A stretch of 64,000 nucleotides of DNA, taken from assembly GCA_016187945.1 (NCBI GenBank), contig JACPIT010000009.1:372001-436000 (forward strand), in the 5' to 3' direction. Source of the stretch: Opitutia bacterium (GTDB taxonomy: Bacteria; Verrucomicrobiota; Verrucomicrobiia; Opitutales; Opitutaceae). Under the pieces are notes generated by a model. That model saw only the letters and a list, made by a program, of their open reading frames with translations. It was not told where the DNA came from and did not search any database. A program made the position numbers and the translations under genes. This document shows, piece by piece, positions 29,600 through 37,722 of this stretch (the first letter of the stretch is position 1; each line of letters begins with the position of its first letter).

Positions 29600-30409
29600 A
29601 TGCTGCGCCGCCTTGCGCCTTTCGTCGCCGACCTCGTCCAACACCGCGATCTGCTCTGGCAGTTCACGGTGCGCAACGTCGAGCTGCGGCACAAAGGCTC
29701 CTACCTCGGCATCGTCTGGTCGCTCCTCAACCCGCTGCTGATGCTCGCACTCTATGTGCTCGTTTTCGGATACATCTTTGGGGGAAGCTTCGGCCGGGCC
29801 GGCGAAACCCGGCTCGAATACGGTCTCACGATTTTTCTCGGGCTGACCCTCTTTCACTTCGCGACCGAAGCGCTCGTCACCGCTCCGGCCGTCATCGTCG
29901 GCAATCCGAACTTCGTCAAAAAAGTCGTCTTCCCGCTTGAAGTGCTGCCCGCCGCCAACGTCGGCGCGGCCGCCGTCCACCTGCTCATCGGTCTCGCGCT
30001 CGTGCTGCTCGGCGTGGTCACGCTCGGCGGCGGACTCACGCTTTCGGCACTCTGGCTGCCGGTGATCCTGCTGCCGCTGGTTCTGCTCTGCCTCGGCATC
30101 AACTGGCTTTTTTCCACGCTCGGCGTCTTCTTGCGCGACATCGCCCAACTCATCCAGTTCCTCTCGCTTGCGCTGCTCTTCGCCAGCGCCGTCTTTTATC
30201 CGATCTCGCGCATTCCCGCGGACGCGTGGGTCTTCATGCGCTTCAACCCCGTGCTCATCGCGATCGACTTGGCGCGCAACACCGTGCTCTGGCACGAACC
30301 GATCCGGGGCGCGCACCTCGCCTATCTTTATTTCGTCGGCCTGGTGTCCTGCTACGCCGGCTACGCCGTCTTCCGCCGGTTGAAGCCGGCCTTCGCCGAT
30401 GTGCTCTGA
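29600..30409 (+). CDS. wzm: ABC-2 type polysaccharide export permease (Wzm)
   Basis: A 269-residue inner-membrane permease of the ABC-2 family, matching Wzm/KpsM/TagG. The family start VRNVELRHKGSYLGIVWSLL precedes six membrane segments, and the C-terminus YAVFRRLKPAFADVL is characteristic. Wzm forms the channel through which lipid-linked polysaccharide crosses the inner membrane. Its ATPase partner Wzt is encoded at 33098, separated by the three cys genes of the same operon. It overlaps cysC by 11 bases. A GCCGGTTGAAGCCGGC palindrome near its end is explained by the conserved protein sequence. Confidence 0.93.
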   Translation: MLRRLAPFVADLVQHRDLLWQFTVRNVELRHKGSYLGIVWSLLNPLLMLALYVLVFGYIFGGSFGRAGETRLEYGLTIFLGLTLFHFATEALVTAPAVIVGNPNFVKKVVFPLEVLPAANVGAAAVHLLIGLALVLLGVVTLGGGLTLSALWLPVILLPLVLLCLGINWLFSTLGVFLRDIAQLIQFLSLALLFASAVFYPISRIPADAWVFMRFNPVLIAIDLARNTVLWHEPIRGAHLAYLYFVGLVSCYAGYAVFRRLKPAFADVL

Positions 30410-30950
30410 CGCGCCCCGCCCCCTTCGTCCCGGCATGACCTTTTGGCTTTTCGGGCTCTCCGGTGCCGGAAAATCCACCCTTGCGGATGCCCTGGCTTGT
30501 GCGCTCCGCGCCGACGGCCGCGCCGTGCTCGCCCTCGACGGCGATCGGTTGCGCGAAGGCCTCTGCTCCGGCCTCGGCTTCAGCGATGCCGATCGCGCGG
30601 AGAATCTCCGCCGCGCGGCCGAAGTCGCCCGCCTCGCCACCGAATCCGGCCTGACTGTCATCGCTGCGTTCATCACTCCGCGGGAGACCAACCGCGCCGC
30701 GATCGCGGGGGTCGTCGGCGAGGATCGCGTGCGCTTTGTTCTCGTCACGGCCCCGCTCGAAATCTGTCGCGCACGCGACGTGAAAGGCCTCTACGCCCGG
30801 CAGGCCGCCGGTCACGTCCCGCAGTTCACCGGCATTTCCTCGGCCTTCGAACCGCCCGCGCACCCGCACCTCGCGCTCGACACCTCGGCCGAGCCGCCCG
30901 CCGCCTCCGCTGCGCGCCTGCTGTCGTTCGCGCGCGCCGAGCTTCGCTAA
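30399..30950 (+). CDS. cysC: adenylyl-sulfate kinase (APS kinase)
   Basis: CysC phosphorylates adenylyl sulfate (APS) to PAPS, the universal sulfuryl donor. The 183-residue product has the P-loop GLSGAGKS (19-26), DGDRLREGL with LGFSDADRAENLRR, and the C-terminal KGLYARQAAGHVPQFTGI, all diagnostic. The phosphorylated Ser of the E. coli enzyme (in FISPYR) is Thr93 in FITPRETNR here. A later ATG at 30435 would remove 12 residues and is also possible. It lies between wzm and cysD. In assimilation PAPS is reduced; with no reductase here and an exporter around it, PAPS more likely serves glycan sulfation. Confidence 0.9.
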   Translation: MCSDAPRPLRPGMTFWLFGLSGAGKSTLADALACALRADGRAVLALDGDRLREGLCSGLGFSDADRAENLRRAAEVARLATESGLTVIAAFITPRETNRAAIAGVVGEDRVRFVLVTAPLEICRARDVKGLYARQAAGHVPQFTGISSAFEPPAHPHLALDTSAEPPAASAARLLSFARAELR

Positions 30951-30951
30951 C

Positions 30952-31857
30952 ATGCCGCCGCTGCACCTCGATCATCTGCACGCCCTGGAACACGAAGCCG
31001 TGCACATCCTGCGCGAGGCCGCCGTGCAGTTTCCGCGCGCGGCGATCCTGTTCTCCGGCGGCAAAGACTCCCTCGTGCTCGCCGCGCTCGCGCGGAAAGC
31101 CTTCGCCCCCGCCCGCGCGCCGTTCGCGCTGCTCCACGTCGACACCGGCCACAATTTCCCCGAGACGCTCGCGTTCCGCGACGCCTTCGCGCGCGATTTC
31201 GGTTTCAAGCTCATCGTCCGCCGCGTGCAGGACACGATCGACGCCGGCCGCGCCGCCGAAGAGACCGGCCCCAACGCCAGCCGCAACGCCCTGCAAACGA
31301 TCACCCTGCTCGACGCCATCGCCGAGTTGCAACTCGACGCCGCGCTCGGCGGCGGCCGCCGCGACGAGGAGAAAGCGCGCGCGAAGGAGCGGATTTTTTC
31401 CCATCGCGACGAGTTCGGCCAATGGGATCCCAGAAACCAGCGTCCCGAACTCTGGAACCTCTACAACGGCCGCAAGCGCCCAGGAGAGCATTTCCGCGTC
31501 TTTCCCCTCAGCAACTGGACCGAGCTGGACATCTGGTGCTACATCCAGCGCGAACGGCTCCCCCTGCCCTCGCTTTACTTCGCGCACGAACGCGAGGTTT
31601 TCCTGCGCCAGGGCGCGCTGCTCGCAGTCTCGCCGTTCCTGCCCCTCCTGCCCACGGAAACGCCGCAACGGGAACGTGTGCGCTTCCGCACGGTGGGCGA
31701 CATGACCTGCACCGGCGCCGTGCGCTCCTGCGCGTCGAACCTCGCCGAGATCGTCGCCGAAGTCGCCGCCGCCCGCCAGACCGAGCGCGGCACCCGCTCC
31801 GATGACCGTCGTTCCGAAACCGCCATGGAGGACCGCAAACGCGCGGGCTATTTCTGA
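30952..31857 (+). CDS. cysD: sulfate adenylyltransferase subunit 2
   Basis: CysD is the catalytic ATP-sulfurylase subunit that adenylates sulfate to APS, working with the GTPase CysN. The 301-residue product has the PP-loop SGGKDS at 35-40, HVDTGHNFPETLAFRD, ALGGGRRDEEKARAKER and PLSNWTELDIWCYI, as in CysD. The C-terminal MEDRKRAGYF is nearly identical to the family ending MEEKKRQGYF. It starts one base after cysC and shares its stop (TGATG) with the cysN start. Confidence 0.95.
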   Translation: MPPLHLDHLHALEHEAVHILREAAVQFPRAAILFSGGKDSLVLAALARKAFAPARAPFALLHVDTGHNFPETLAFRDAFARDFGFKLIVRRVQDTIDAGRAAEETGPNASRNALQTITLLDAIAELQLDAALGGGRRDEEKARAKERIFSHRDEFGQWDPRNQRPELWNLYNGRKRPGEHFRVFPLSNWTELDIWCYIQRERLPLPSLYFAHEREVFLRQGALLAVSPFLPLLPTETPQRERVRFRTVGDMTCTGAVRSCASNLAEIVAEVAAARQTERGTRSDDRRSETAMEDRKRAGYF

Positions 31858-33098
31858 TGGATCTGCTCCGCCTCATCACCTGCGGCAACGTCGACGACGG
31901 CAAGAGCACGCTCCTCGGCCGCCTGCTCCACGACACGAAATCCATCTTCGAGGACCAGTGGGACGCCGTGCAGCGCGCCAGCGAGCGCCGCGGCGACGCC
32001 TACACCGACCTCGCGCTTCTCACCGACGGCCTCCGTGCCGAACGCGAGCAAGGCATCACGATCGACGTCGCCTACCGCTACTTCGCGACACCGAAACGAA
32101 AGTTCGTCCTCGCCGATTGCCCCGGGCACTTCCAATACACGCGCAACATGGTGACCGGCGCGTCCTCCGCGCAGCTCGCACTCCTCGTCATCGACGTCCG
32201 CCGCGGCGTCACCGAACAGACCTGCCGTCACGCGTTCCTCTGCACGCTGCTCCGCATCAAGCATCTCGTCGTTTGCGTGAACAAGATGGATCTCGTCGGC
32301 TACCGCCAGGAGGAATTCGAGCGCGTGCGCGAGCAGTTCATGGCCTTTGCCGAGCGACTCGACGCCGCCGATATCCAGTTCGTGCCGCTGGCCGCGCTGC
32401 CCGGCGACAACGTCGTCGAGAAATCGGTGCACATGCCGTGGTATGCCGGCACACCTTTGCTCTATCTTCTCGAAAACGTCTACGTGCGCAACGATGCCAA
32501 CCATGTCGACCCGCGTTTTCCGGTGCAGATGGTGATTCGGCCGCAGGACAGCGCCGCACCCGACTTCCGCGGCCTCGCCGGCCAGGTCGCCAGCGGCGTC
32601 TTCCGCCCCGGCGACGAGATCACGCACCTGCCGACCGGCTTCACCGCGAAAATCAAATCCATCCGCGATCCGCAGGGCGAAGTCGCCCAGGCGTTTCATC
32701 CGATGTCCGTCGTAATGGAACTCGACCGCGATCTCGACGTCAGTCGCGGCGACATGCTCGCACGCCCGAACAACCACCCGAGCGCTTCGCACGAGATCGA
32801 TATCATGCTCTGCTGGTTCGCCGAAAAGCCCCTCGACCCCGCCCGCCGCTACGTGCTCCAGCACACCACCCGCGAGGCGAAGTGCCTGATCAAGGAAGTC
32901 CGCTACAAACTCGACGTTGCCAGTCTCCACCGCACGACCGATGCCGGCGCCGTGGGCATGAACGATCTCGCCCGCGTGACGCTGCGCGCGCAAGCGCCGC
33001 TGTTTTGGGACAGCTACAAGAAGAACCGCCACACCGGCGCCGTGCTCCTCGTCGACGAGTTCACTCAGGCAACGGTCGGCGCCGGCATGATCCTCTGA
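31857..33098 (+). CDS. cysN: sulfate adenylyltransferase subunit 1 (GTPase)
   Basis: CysN is the elongation-factor-like GTPase whose GTP hydrolysis drives APS formation by CysD. The 413 residues carry G1 GNVDDGKST at 10-18, G2 region REQGITIDVAYRYF, G3 DCPGH and G4 NKMD, then two beta-barrel domains. It is the stand-alone form, without the CysC domain fused in some NodQ/CysNC proteins, and a separate cysC is present. The end shares its TGATG with wzt. cysD-cysN-cysC as one block between wzm and wzt links activated sulfate to the exported polymer. Confidence 0.95.
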   Translation: MDLLRLITCGNVDDGKSTLLGRLLHDTKSIFEDQWDAVQRASERRGDAYTDLALLTDGLRAEREQGITIDVAYRYFATPKRKFVLADCPGHFQYTRNMVTGASSAQLALLVIDVRRGVTEQTCRHAFLCTLLRIKHLVVCVNKMDLVGYRQEEFERVREQFMAFAERLDAADIQFVPLAALPGDNVVEKSVHMPWYAGTPLLYLLENVYVRNDANHVDPRFPVQMVIRPQDSAAPDFRGLAGQVASGVFRPGDEITHLPTGFTAKIKSIRDPQGEVAQAFHPMSVVMELDRDLDVSRGDMLARPNNHPSASHEIDIMLCWFAEKPLDPARRYVLQHTTREAKCLIKEVRYKLDVASLHRTTDAGAVGMNDLARVTLRAQAPLFWDSYKKNRHTGAVLLVDEFTQATVGAGMIL

Positions 33099-34567
33099 TG
33101 CACGGCGAACGGCTCATCTCCGCCCAAAACCTCTCCAAGGCCTATCGCATTTGGAGCGACCCCGCGCAACGCCTGTTCGGTCCGCTCCTCGCCGAGGCCG
33201 CACGCTGGGTGCCCGGCTCCGCCGGCGAATCGCTCCGACAAAAAGCCCACGCCGCCTACCGCGATTTCTACGCGCTGCGCGACGTCTCGTTCGAGCTCCG
33301 CCGCGGCGAAGCCGTCGGCATCGTCGGCCGCAACGGCGCCGGCAAGAGCACGCTGCTCCAGCTCATCGCCGGCACGCTTCAGCCCACCGCCGGCGAGATT
33401 CAGGTGCGCGGCCGCGTCGCCGCGCTGCTCGAACTCGGCGCCGGCTTCAACCCGGAGTTCACCGGCCGCGAAAACGTTTTTCTCAGCGGCGCCGTGCTCG
33501 GCCTGTCGAAAGCGGAGATGGAAGCGCGCTTCGACGCTGTCGCCGCGTTCGCCGACATCGGCGAGTTCATCGAGCAACCGGTGAAGACCTACTCGAGCGG
33601 CATGATGATGCGCCTCGCGTTCGCGGTGAACACCTGCGTCGACCCCGAGATCCTCATCGTCGACGAAGCGCTCAGCGTCGGCGACGCGCCCTTCCAGGCC
33701 AAGTGCTTTCGTCGCCTGCGCCAGCTTATCGACAACGGCGTCAGCCTGCTCTTCGTCTCGCACGATCTCGGCACCGTCCGATCGATCTGCTCCCGCGCGC
33801 TGTGGCTCAAGAACGGCCGCGCCGAAATGTGGGGCGACGCCAAAACCGTCGCGAAACAATACGAGAAATTTTGCTGGGCCGAACAGGGTGTGGCAGCGAC
33901 CGCTGGCGCCACTTCGGCCGCGCCACGATCGCCTCTGCCGGCGAATTCGCCCGTTGCGGCCGTTCCCGCGTCGGCCAGATGGCAGACGACGATCGATGCG
34001 CTCGCCGCCCGCAATCTCTTGCTGCCGGTCGTAGATCAATCGACGCGGCTCGGCAGCGGAGCGATCACGATCGCCGGCCTGACCGCAACGAACGCAGCGG
34101 GCACCACGACCGCAGAGTTTGCGTTCAATGAGGAAGTGACGCTCCACTATCGCCTCGAGGCGCGCGACGCCATCGACTCTGAGTTCATCATCGGCATCCG
34201 CTTGAAAGATGTCCGCGGCAATTTCGTTTGTTCCGTGCAGGACATCGATTGCATCCAACGCCTCCGGGCTGCCGCGGGCGAAACCGTCTATGCGCGCACC
34301 ACGTTCCGGGTTCCGCTGACCCACGGCGACTACATCCTGCGCACCGGCATATTCGGGTTTGTCGACGGCCTCGCGTTCAACGGACCGACTTACGATTTCG
34401 GCCGTGCCGTGCTGTGGGATGTGCGCGAGGATGCGATGCATCTGCAGGTCCGCGTGAATAACCGCATGCCGCTGGCGGGGCCGGTGCACTTCCCCGCCGA
34501 ATTACGCGTTTATACTTCCGCCGGCGAACAGGCCCGTGCGTCTCCTCCTCCGCTTCCTGCTTCATGA
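33098..34567 (+). CDS. wzt: polysaccharide ABC exporter ATP-binding protein with C-terminal carbohydrate-binding domain (Wzt)
   Basis: A 489-residue ATPase of the Wzt type. The N-terminal part has Walker A GRNGAGKST at 77-85, signature YSSGMMMRLAFAVNT, Walker B ILIVDEALSVGD and FVSHDLGT. After a Pro/Ala-rich linker (about 265-300), residues 310-489 form a Wzt C-terminal beta-sandwich (FNEEVTLHYRLEARDAIDSE, RTGIFGFVDG), which in O9a-type systems recognises a modified end of the polymer. The frame is open from 31802, but the start at 33098 overlaps cysN with TGATG. Since Wzt C-domains read terminal modifications such as methylation, the many methyltransferases next door are relevant. Confidence 0.94.
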   Translation: MHGERLISAQNLSKAYRIWSDPAQRLFGPLLAEAARWVPGSAGESLRQKAHAAYRDFYALRDVSFELRRGEAVGIVGRNGAGKSTLLQLIAGTLQPTAGEIQVRGRVAALLELGAGFNPEFTGRENVFLSGAVLGLSKAEMEARFDAVAAFADIGEFIEQPVKTYSSGMMMRLAFAVNTCVDPEILIVDEALSVGDAPFQAKCFRRLRQLIDNGVSLLFVSHDLGTVRSICSRALWLKNGRAEMWGDAKTVAKQYEKFCWAEQGVAATAGATSAAPRSPLPANSPVAAVPASARWQTTIDALAARNLLLPVVDQSTRLGSGAITIAGLTATNAAGTTTAEFAFNEEVTLHYRLEARDAIDSEFIIGIRLKDVRGNFVCSVQDIDCIQRLRAAAGETVYARTTFRVPLTHGDYILRTGIFGFVDGLAFNGPTYDFGRAVLWDVREDAMHLQVRVNNRMPLAGPVHFPAELRVYTSAGEQARASPPPLPAS

Positions 34568-35532
34568 GCGCCCAGCTCCTCTGCTTAACTCACTCTCAAC
34601 GCAGCATGGATTTTTCGCGTGCGACGTTGAACTTCCTGACCGCGCGCTATGCGCGTCCCGACCGACTGAAAAACCTGCCGCCGCTCGACTCTCTCGCGGA
34701 CGAAAAGGTTCACGGTTTTGTCGGCAACGTCACGTTGTGGGAATGGAGCGGCAGACCCTCCGAAATACCGATCCTGCGGACATTCATCGCCAAATCCTAC
34801 AAAGCCCAACACGCCTGCGTAGCGCGCGGCAAGTTGCTGATTTGCGGGACGGCGTTCCTGGAAATCTATCCGCAACACGGCCCCTACGAGGTGCCGGAGG
34901 CGACCCTCACGCATCCTTGGTTTGCGGGCGCACACACGGTGAGCGTCGATCCGCTCGGTCGGATTGCGGTGTCATGTTCGGCCCCGGACGCCGTGCTGTT
35001 TTTCGACTGGTCCGGCAACTATCTGGGAGCGTGGCGGCTCCCCGACGAACTCTACGGGCCGGGCTACAGGCTGGAGGGAACGGAGGATCTGCGCGCCCAC
35101 TACATCGGCAACGACCTGCAAATCGCCCATATCAACGCGGCGTTCCCCTTCCGCGACGGACTGATTTGCTCCTCGCTCATTCCGGGCGCCATCGGCGCAT
35201 TCGACGGTCGCGGGGTTTATCGCGAACTTTTGCGTGGCTTCGTTGGTGCGCACGGCGCGCGCGGGGCGGAGAACGGCGGTTTCTATTTTTGCGATAGTTG
35301 CAACGGCCTGCTGACTGCATGCGACGCGGAGAGCCGGATCCAGCGCCGATTCAAATTGGAATCGGTTTGGCTGCACGACGCGTTGCAACTGGCAGACGAC
35401 ATCTTTCTCTGCGCGGTGAGCGATCGCAACACCTTCGAACTCTGGAATGCCAGAACCGGAGAATGCTACTGGAAGCTCGCTTGCAGCGAATACGGCGCGA
35501 CGACCCAATTCATTTCCGCCTCCCTCTGCTGA
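34564..35532 (+). CDS. hypothetical beta-propeller-like protein of the polysaccharide operon
   Basis: A 322-residue soluble protein, ATGA overlap with wzt. It has repeated strand-rich units (HACVARGKLLICGTAFLEI, TVSVDPLGRIAVSCSAPDAV, LFFDWSGNYLGAWRL, GGFYFCDSCNGLLTACD, DDIFLCAVSDRNTFELWNA) that look like blades of a beta-propeller. It has no signal peptide, so a cytoplasmic place is expected. I do not recognise a named family. Its codon use is less GC-rich than that of the cys genes, as is common for polysaccharide genes spread by transfer. Confidence 0.65.
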   Translation: MSAQLLCLTHSQRSMDFSRATLNFLTARYARPDRLKNLPPLDSLADEKVHGFVGNVTLWEWSGRPSEIPILRTFIAKSYKAQHACVARGKLLICGTAFLEIYPQHGPYEVPEATLTHPWFAGAHTVSVDPLGRIAVSCSAPDAVLFFDWSGNYLGAWRLPDELYGPGYRLEGTEDLRAHYIGNDLQIAHINAAFPFRDGLICSSLIPGAIGAFDGRGVYRELLRGFVGAHGARGAENGGFYFCDSCNGLLTACDAESRIQRRFKLESVWLHDALQLADDIFLCAVSDRNTFELWNARTGECYWKLACSEYGATTQFISASLC

Positions 35533-35534
35533 TC

Positions 35535-36218
35535 ATGATCACTCCACCCGCCAATTCGTTTACTTGGGCTGGCGAGCGCAACTGCAAGGAACTCATCCTC
35601 GCACTGGCTCCGCCTTATCTCGTCGGTCGCGACGTCCGCCGCATCATGGATTTCGCATGCGGCACGTGTGAGGAGATCGCCACCCTCGCCCCCCACGCCC
35701 AGGAATATCACTTTCTCGACAGTCACTTTCTCCCGGCGGAACGCCCTCGCTACCATCTCCACCGCCAACCCGCCTCCCACCGCATCAACCTGCCAGACGA
35801 TTACCTCGATGTTGTGACCTCGAATGGCAGCTTCGATCACTTCCGGCAGGCCGATCGCATCGCTGCGTTCTTGGAGATCGAACGCGTCCTCAAGCCCGGC
35901 GGTGTATTCCTCTTTGCGTGCGAATATTTCGACTACGACACGCCGGATTTTTTTGCGCGCACCCAAGCTGACGCAGACATGGTGGCGCGCAATTGCGCCG
36001 CCTACGACAATATCGACTTGCATGAAATCTGCGCTCGCCTGACCCGGCTCCGCATCGTGCAAGATGACAAGTCCATGCTTCCGCGCGGACAACCGTTAAG
36101 CCAACTGGTCACAACCGCTGCCACCCGCATCCACACGCAACCGTCCGCGTGTGGCCTTTGGGTGACGTGGGGCGCATTTTTCGTCGCGTTTGCCAAAGTT
36201 GATTCCTCTTTATCGTGA
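35535..36218 (+). CDS. SAM-dependent methyltransferase
   Basis: A 227-residue class I methyltransferase. The SAM-binding motif I is RRIMDFACGTCEEIATLAP, the motif III-IV region is LPDDYLDVVTSNGSFDHF, and the ALKPGG-like stretch VLKPGGVFLFACEYF follows. The frame opens at 35298, but the ATG at 35535, two bases after the previous stop, gives the proper start. The end overlaps the next methyltransferase by four bases. The target is unknown; with this neighbourhood a sugar or polymer end is likely. Confidence 0.82.
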   Translation: MITPPANSFTWAGERNCKELILALAPPYLVGRDVRRIMDFACGTCEEIATLAPHAQEYHFLDSHFLPAERPRYHLHRQPASHRINLPDDYLDVVTSNGSFDHFRQADRIAAFLEIERVLKPGGVFLFACEYFDYDTPDFFARTQADADMVARNCAAYDNIDLHEICARLTRLRIVQDDKSMLPRGQPLSQLVTTAATRIHTQPSACGLWVTWGAFFVAFAKVDSSLS

Positions 36219-36964
36219 GCGAAACCAACACTCTCTCTTCCTTTCTCGAACGTCTGCGCGAAAAGTGGCGCGAGGTTCCTGGCTCGACGCAAGACCGCGC
36301 CTTCTCCGGCGACTTGCTGCAGATGCCGGATGCAGAATTCATCGCGCGGTGGCAGAGCTGGTATGAAAACAACTGCGCCGGCGAGAACGGCTATCCGGTC
36401 CGCGGCTGGTATCATGATCTTTACGCGCCGCTCGCCGCCCGCGGAGGCCGCTGGGTGGAGATCGGCAGCGGCTTGGGCTACGACGGCACTTTTTTTGCCG
36501 AACAGGGTGCGCACGTCACCTTCGTCGATATCGTCGAATCTAATCTCAAGACGATCGAACGCGTCTGCCGCATCCGCGGCATACGCAACGTCGAGTTCGT
36601 GGTTATGCGCGAATTGGCCGACCTGAACCAACTCGGCGAATTCGACACCGTCCTGGCCGTCGGCTCCTTGATTAATGCGCCTTTCGAAATGATGTGCGAA
36701 GAGCGTCGCGTCATCGCTTCGCACCTGCGCGTCGGCGGCCGTTGGCTCGAGCTTTGTTATCCGCGAGAACGCTGGGAACGCGAAGGTTCGCTCCCGTTCA
36801 GCGAATGGGGCAAGCGCACCGACGGCGAACGCACGCCTTGGGTTGAGTGGTATGATCTGCCGAAGCTCACCGCGGCCCTCCAACCGCATCGGTTCGACGC
36901 GATCCTCGACCGCAATTTCCACAATAACGACTTCAATTGGTTCGACCTGATCAAACGGGCATGA
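36215..36964 (+). CDS. SAM-dependent methyltransferase
   Basis: A 249-residue class I methyltransferase with a GTG start at 36215 overlapping the previous stop. Motif I is GGRWVEIGSGLGYDGTFFA, followed by VTFVDIVESNLKTIERV. Motif IV-like FDTVLAVGSLINAPFE and post-motif HLRVGGRWLELCYPRERW complete the fold. It overlaps the next gene by ATGA. It differs clearly from its neighbours, so three distinct methyl transfers in a row are implied. Confidence 0.82.
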   Translation: MSETNTLSSFLERLREKWREVPGSTQDRAFSGDLLQMPDAEFIARWQSWYENNCAGENGYPVRGWYHDLYAPLAARGGRWVEIGSGLGYDGTFFAEQGAHVTFVDIVESNLKTIERVCRIRGIRNVEFVVMRELADLNQLGEFDTVLAVGSLINAPFEMMCEERRVIASHLRVGGRWLELCYPRERWEREGSLPFSEWGKRTDGERTPWVEWYDLPKLTAALQPHRFDAILDRNFHNNDFNWFDLIKRA

Positions 36965-37722
36965 CCAGCCTCCTCGAAATTCCCCGGAAGCCGCTCGGGC
37001 AGCTCGGCGCCATCGTCGGCCACGACTCGCCCCCACCCGCACCGAGTGAGCACCCCCTCGACGCCTGGCAAATGGAACGCGACGACGCGCCGATCTTCGC
37101 GTATCTCTACCGGCAATTCCAGCCGCGTCGGCATCTCGAATTCGGCACGTGGCAAGGCTTCGGGGCAACGCTGTGTTTGGAAAATTCCCCAGCGACGGTC
37201 TGGACGATCAACCTGCCCGACGGCGAAACGAAACCCGACGGCACGTGGGCGTATGGTCACCGCGTCCTCGATGCCTCTTCGGCGCCTCCAGGCGCAATCG
37301 TCGCCGACCATGGACACGACGCGGCCGGCCCGCGCACTTACCACCGCACCGACGCCGCGTCCTACATTGGCCGCATTTACCGGGAAAAAGGCCTCGGCCA
37401 CCGCGTCTGCCAGATTCTCTGCGACAGCCGCGATTGGGACACCGCCGCCTACCCGGCTGATTTCTTCGACAGCGTGCTCGTCGATGGCGGACATGCCGCG
37501 GACGTGATGATCAGCGACACGCGCAAAGCGCTCTCCGTCCTTCGACCTGGCGGTATGATTCTGTGGCACGACTTCTGTCCGCGACCTGACATTCGGGAAC
37601 GTTTCGACTCCGCTCGCGGAGTGTGCGCCGGCATCGAGCAAATTCTTCCCGAACTTGCCCCGCAACTCGCCACGCTCTGTTGGATCGACCCGAGCTGGAT
37701 TCTCCTCGGCCTCAAAAAATGA
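36961..37722 (+). CDS. SAM-dependent methyltransferase (Methyltransf_24 / CmcI-like)
   Basis: A 253-residue protein. The pattern [19 protein letters not shown], then [20 protein letters not shown] and [14 protein letters not shown], is that of Methyltransf_24/CmcI-type O-methyltransferases, which have an Asp-Gly-Gly-His metal or substrate loop. The start ATG at 36961 overlaps the previous stop (ATGA). The last bases overlap nadE in the same way. Confidence 0.82.
   Translation: MTSLLEIPRKPLGQLGAIVGHDSPPPAPSEHPLDAWQMERDDAPIFAYLYRQFQPRRHLEFGTWQGFGATLCLENSPATVWTINLPDGETKPDGTWAYGHRVLDASSAPPGAIVADHGHDAAGPRTYHRTDAASYIGRIYREKGLGHRVCQILCDSRDWDTAAYPADFFDSVLVDGGHAADVMISDTRKALSVLRPGGMILWHDFCPRPDIRERFDSARGVCAGIEQILPELAPQLATLCWIDPSWILLGLKK

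Noticed and set aside
30370-30395. Palindrome GCCGGTTGAAGCCGGC near the end of wzm resembling the repeat at 7456
   Set aside because: It encodes the conserved Wzm ending RRLKPAFADVL, so protein constraint explains it.
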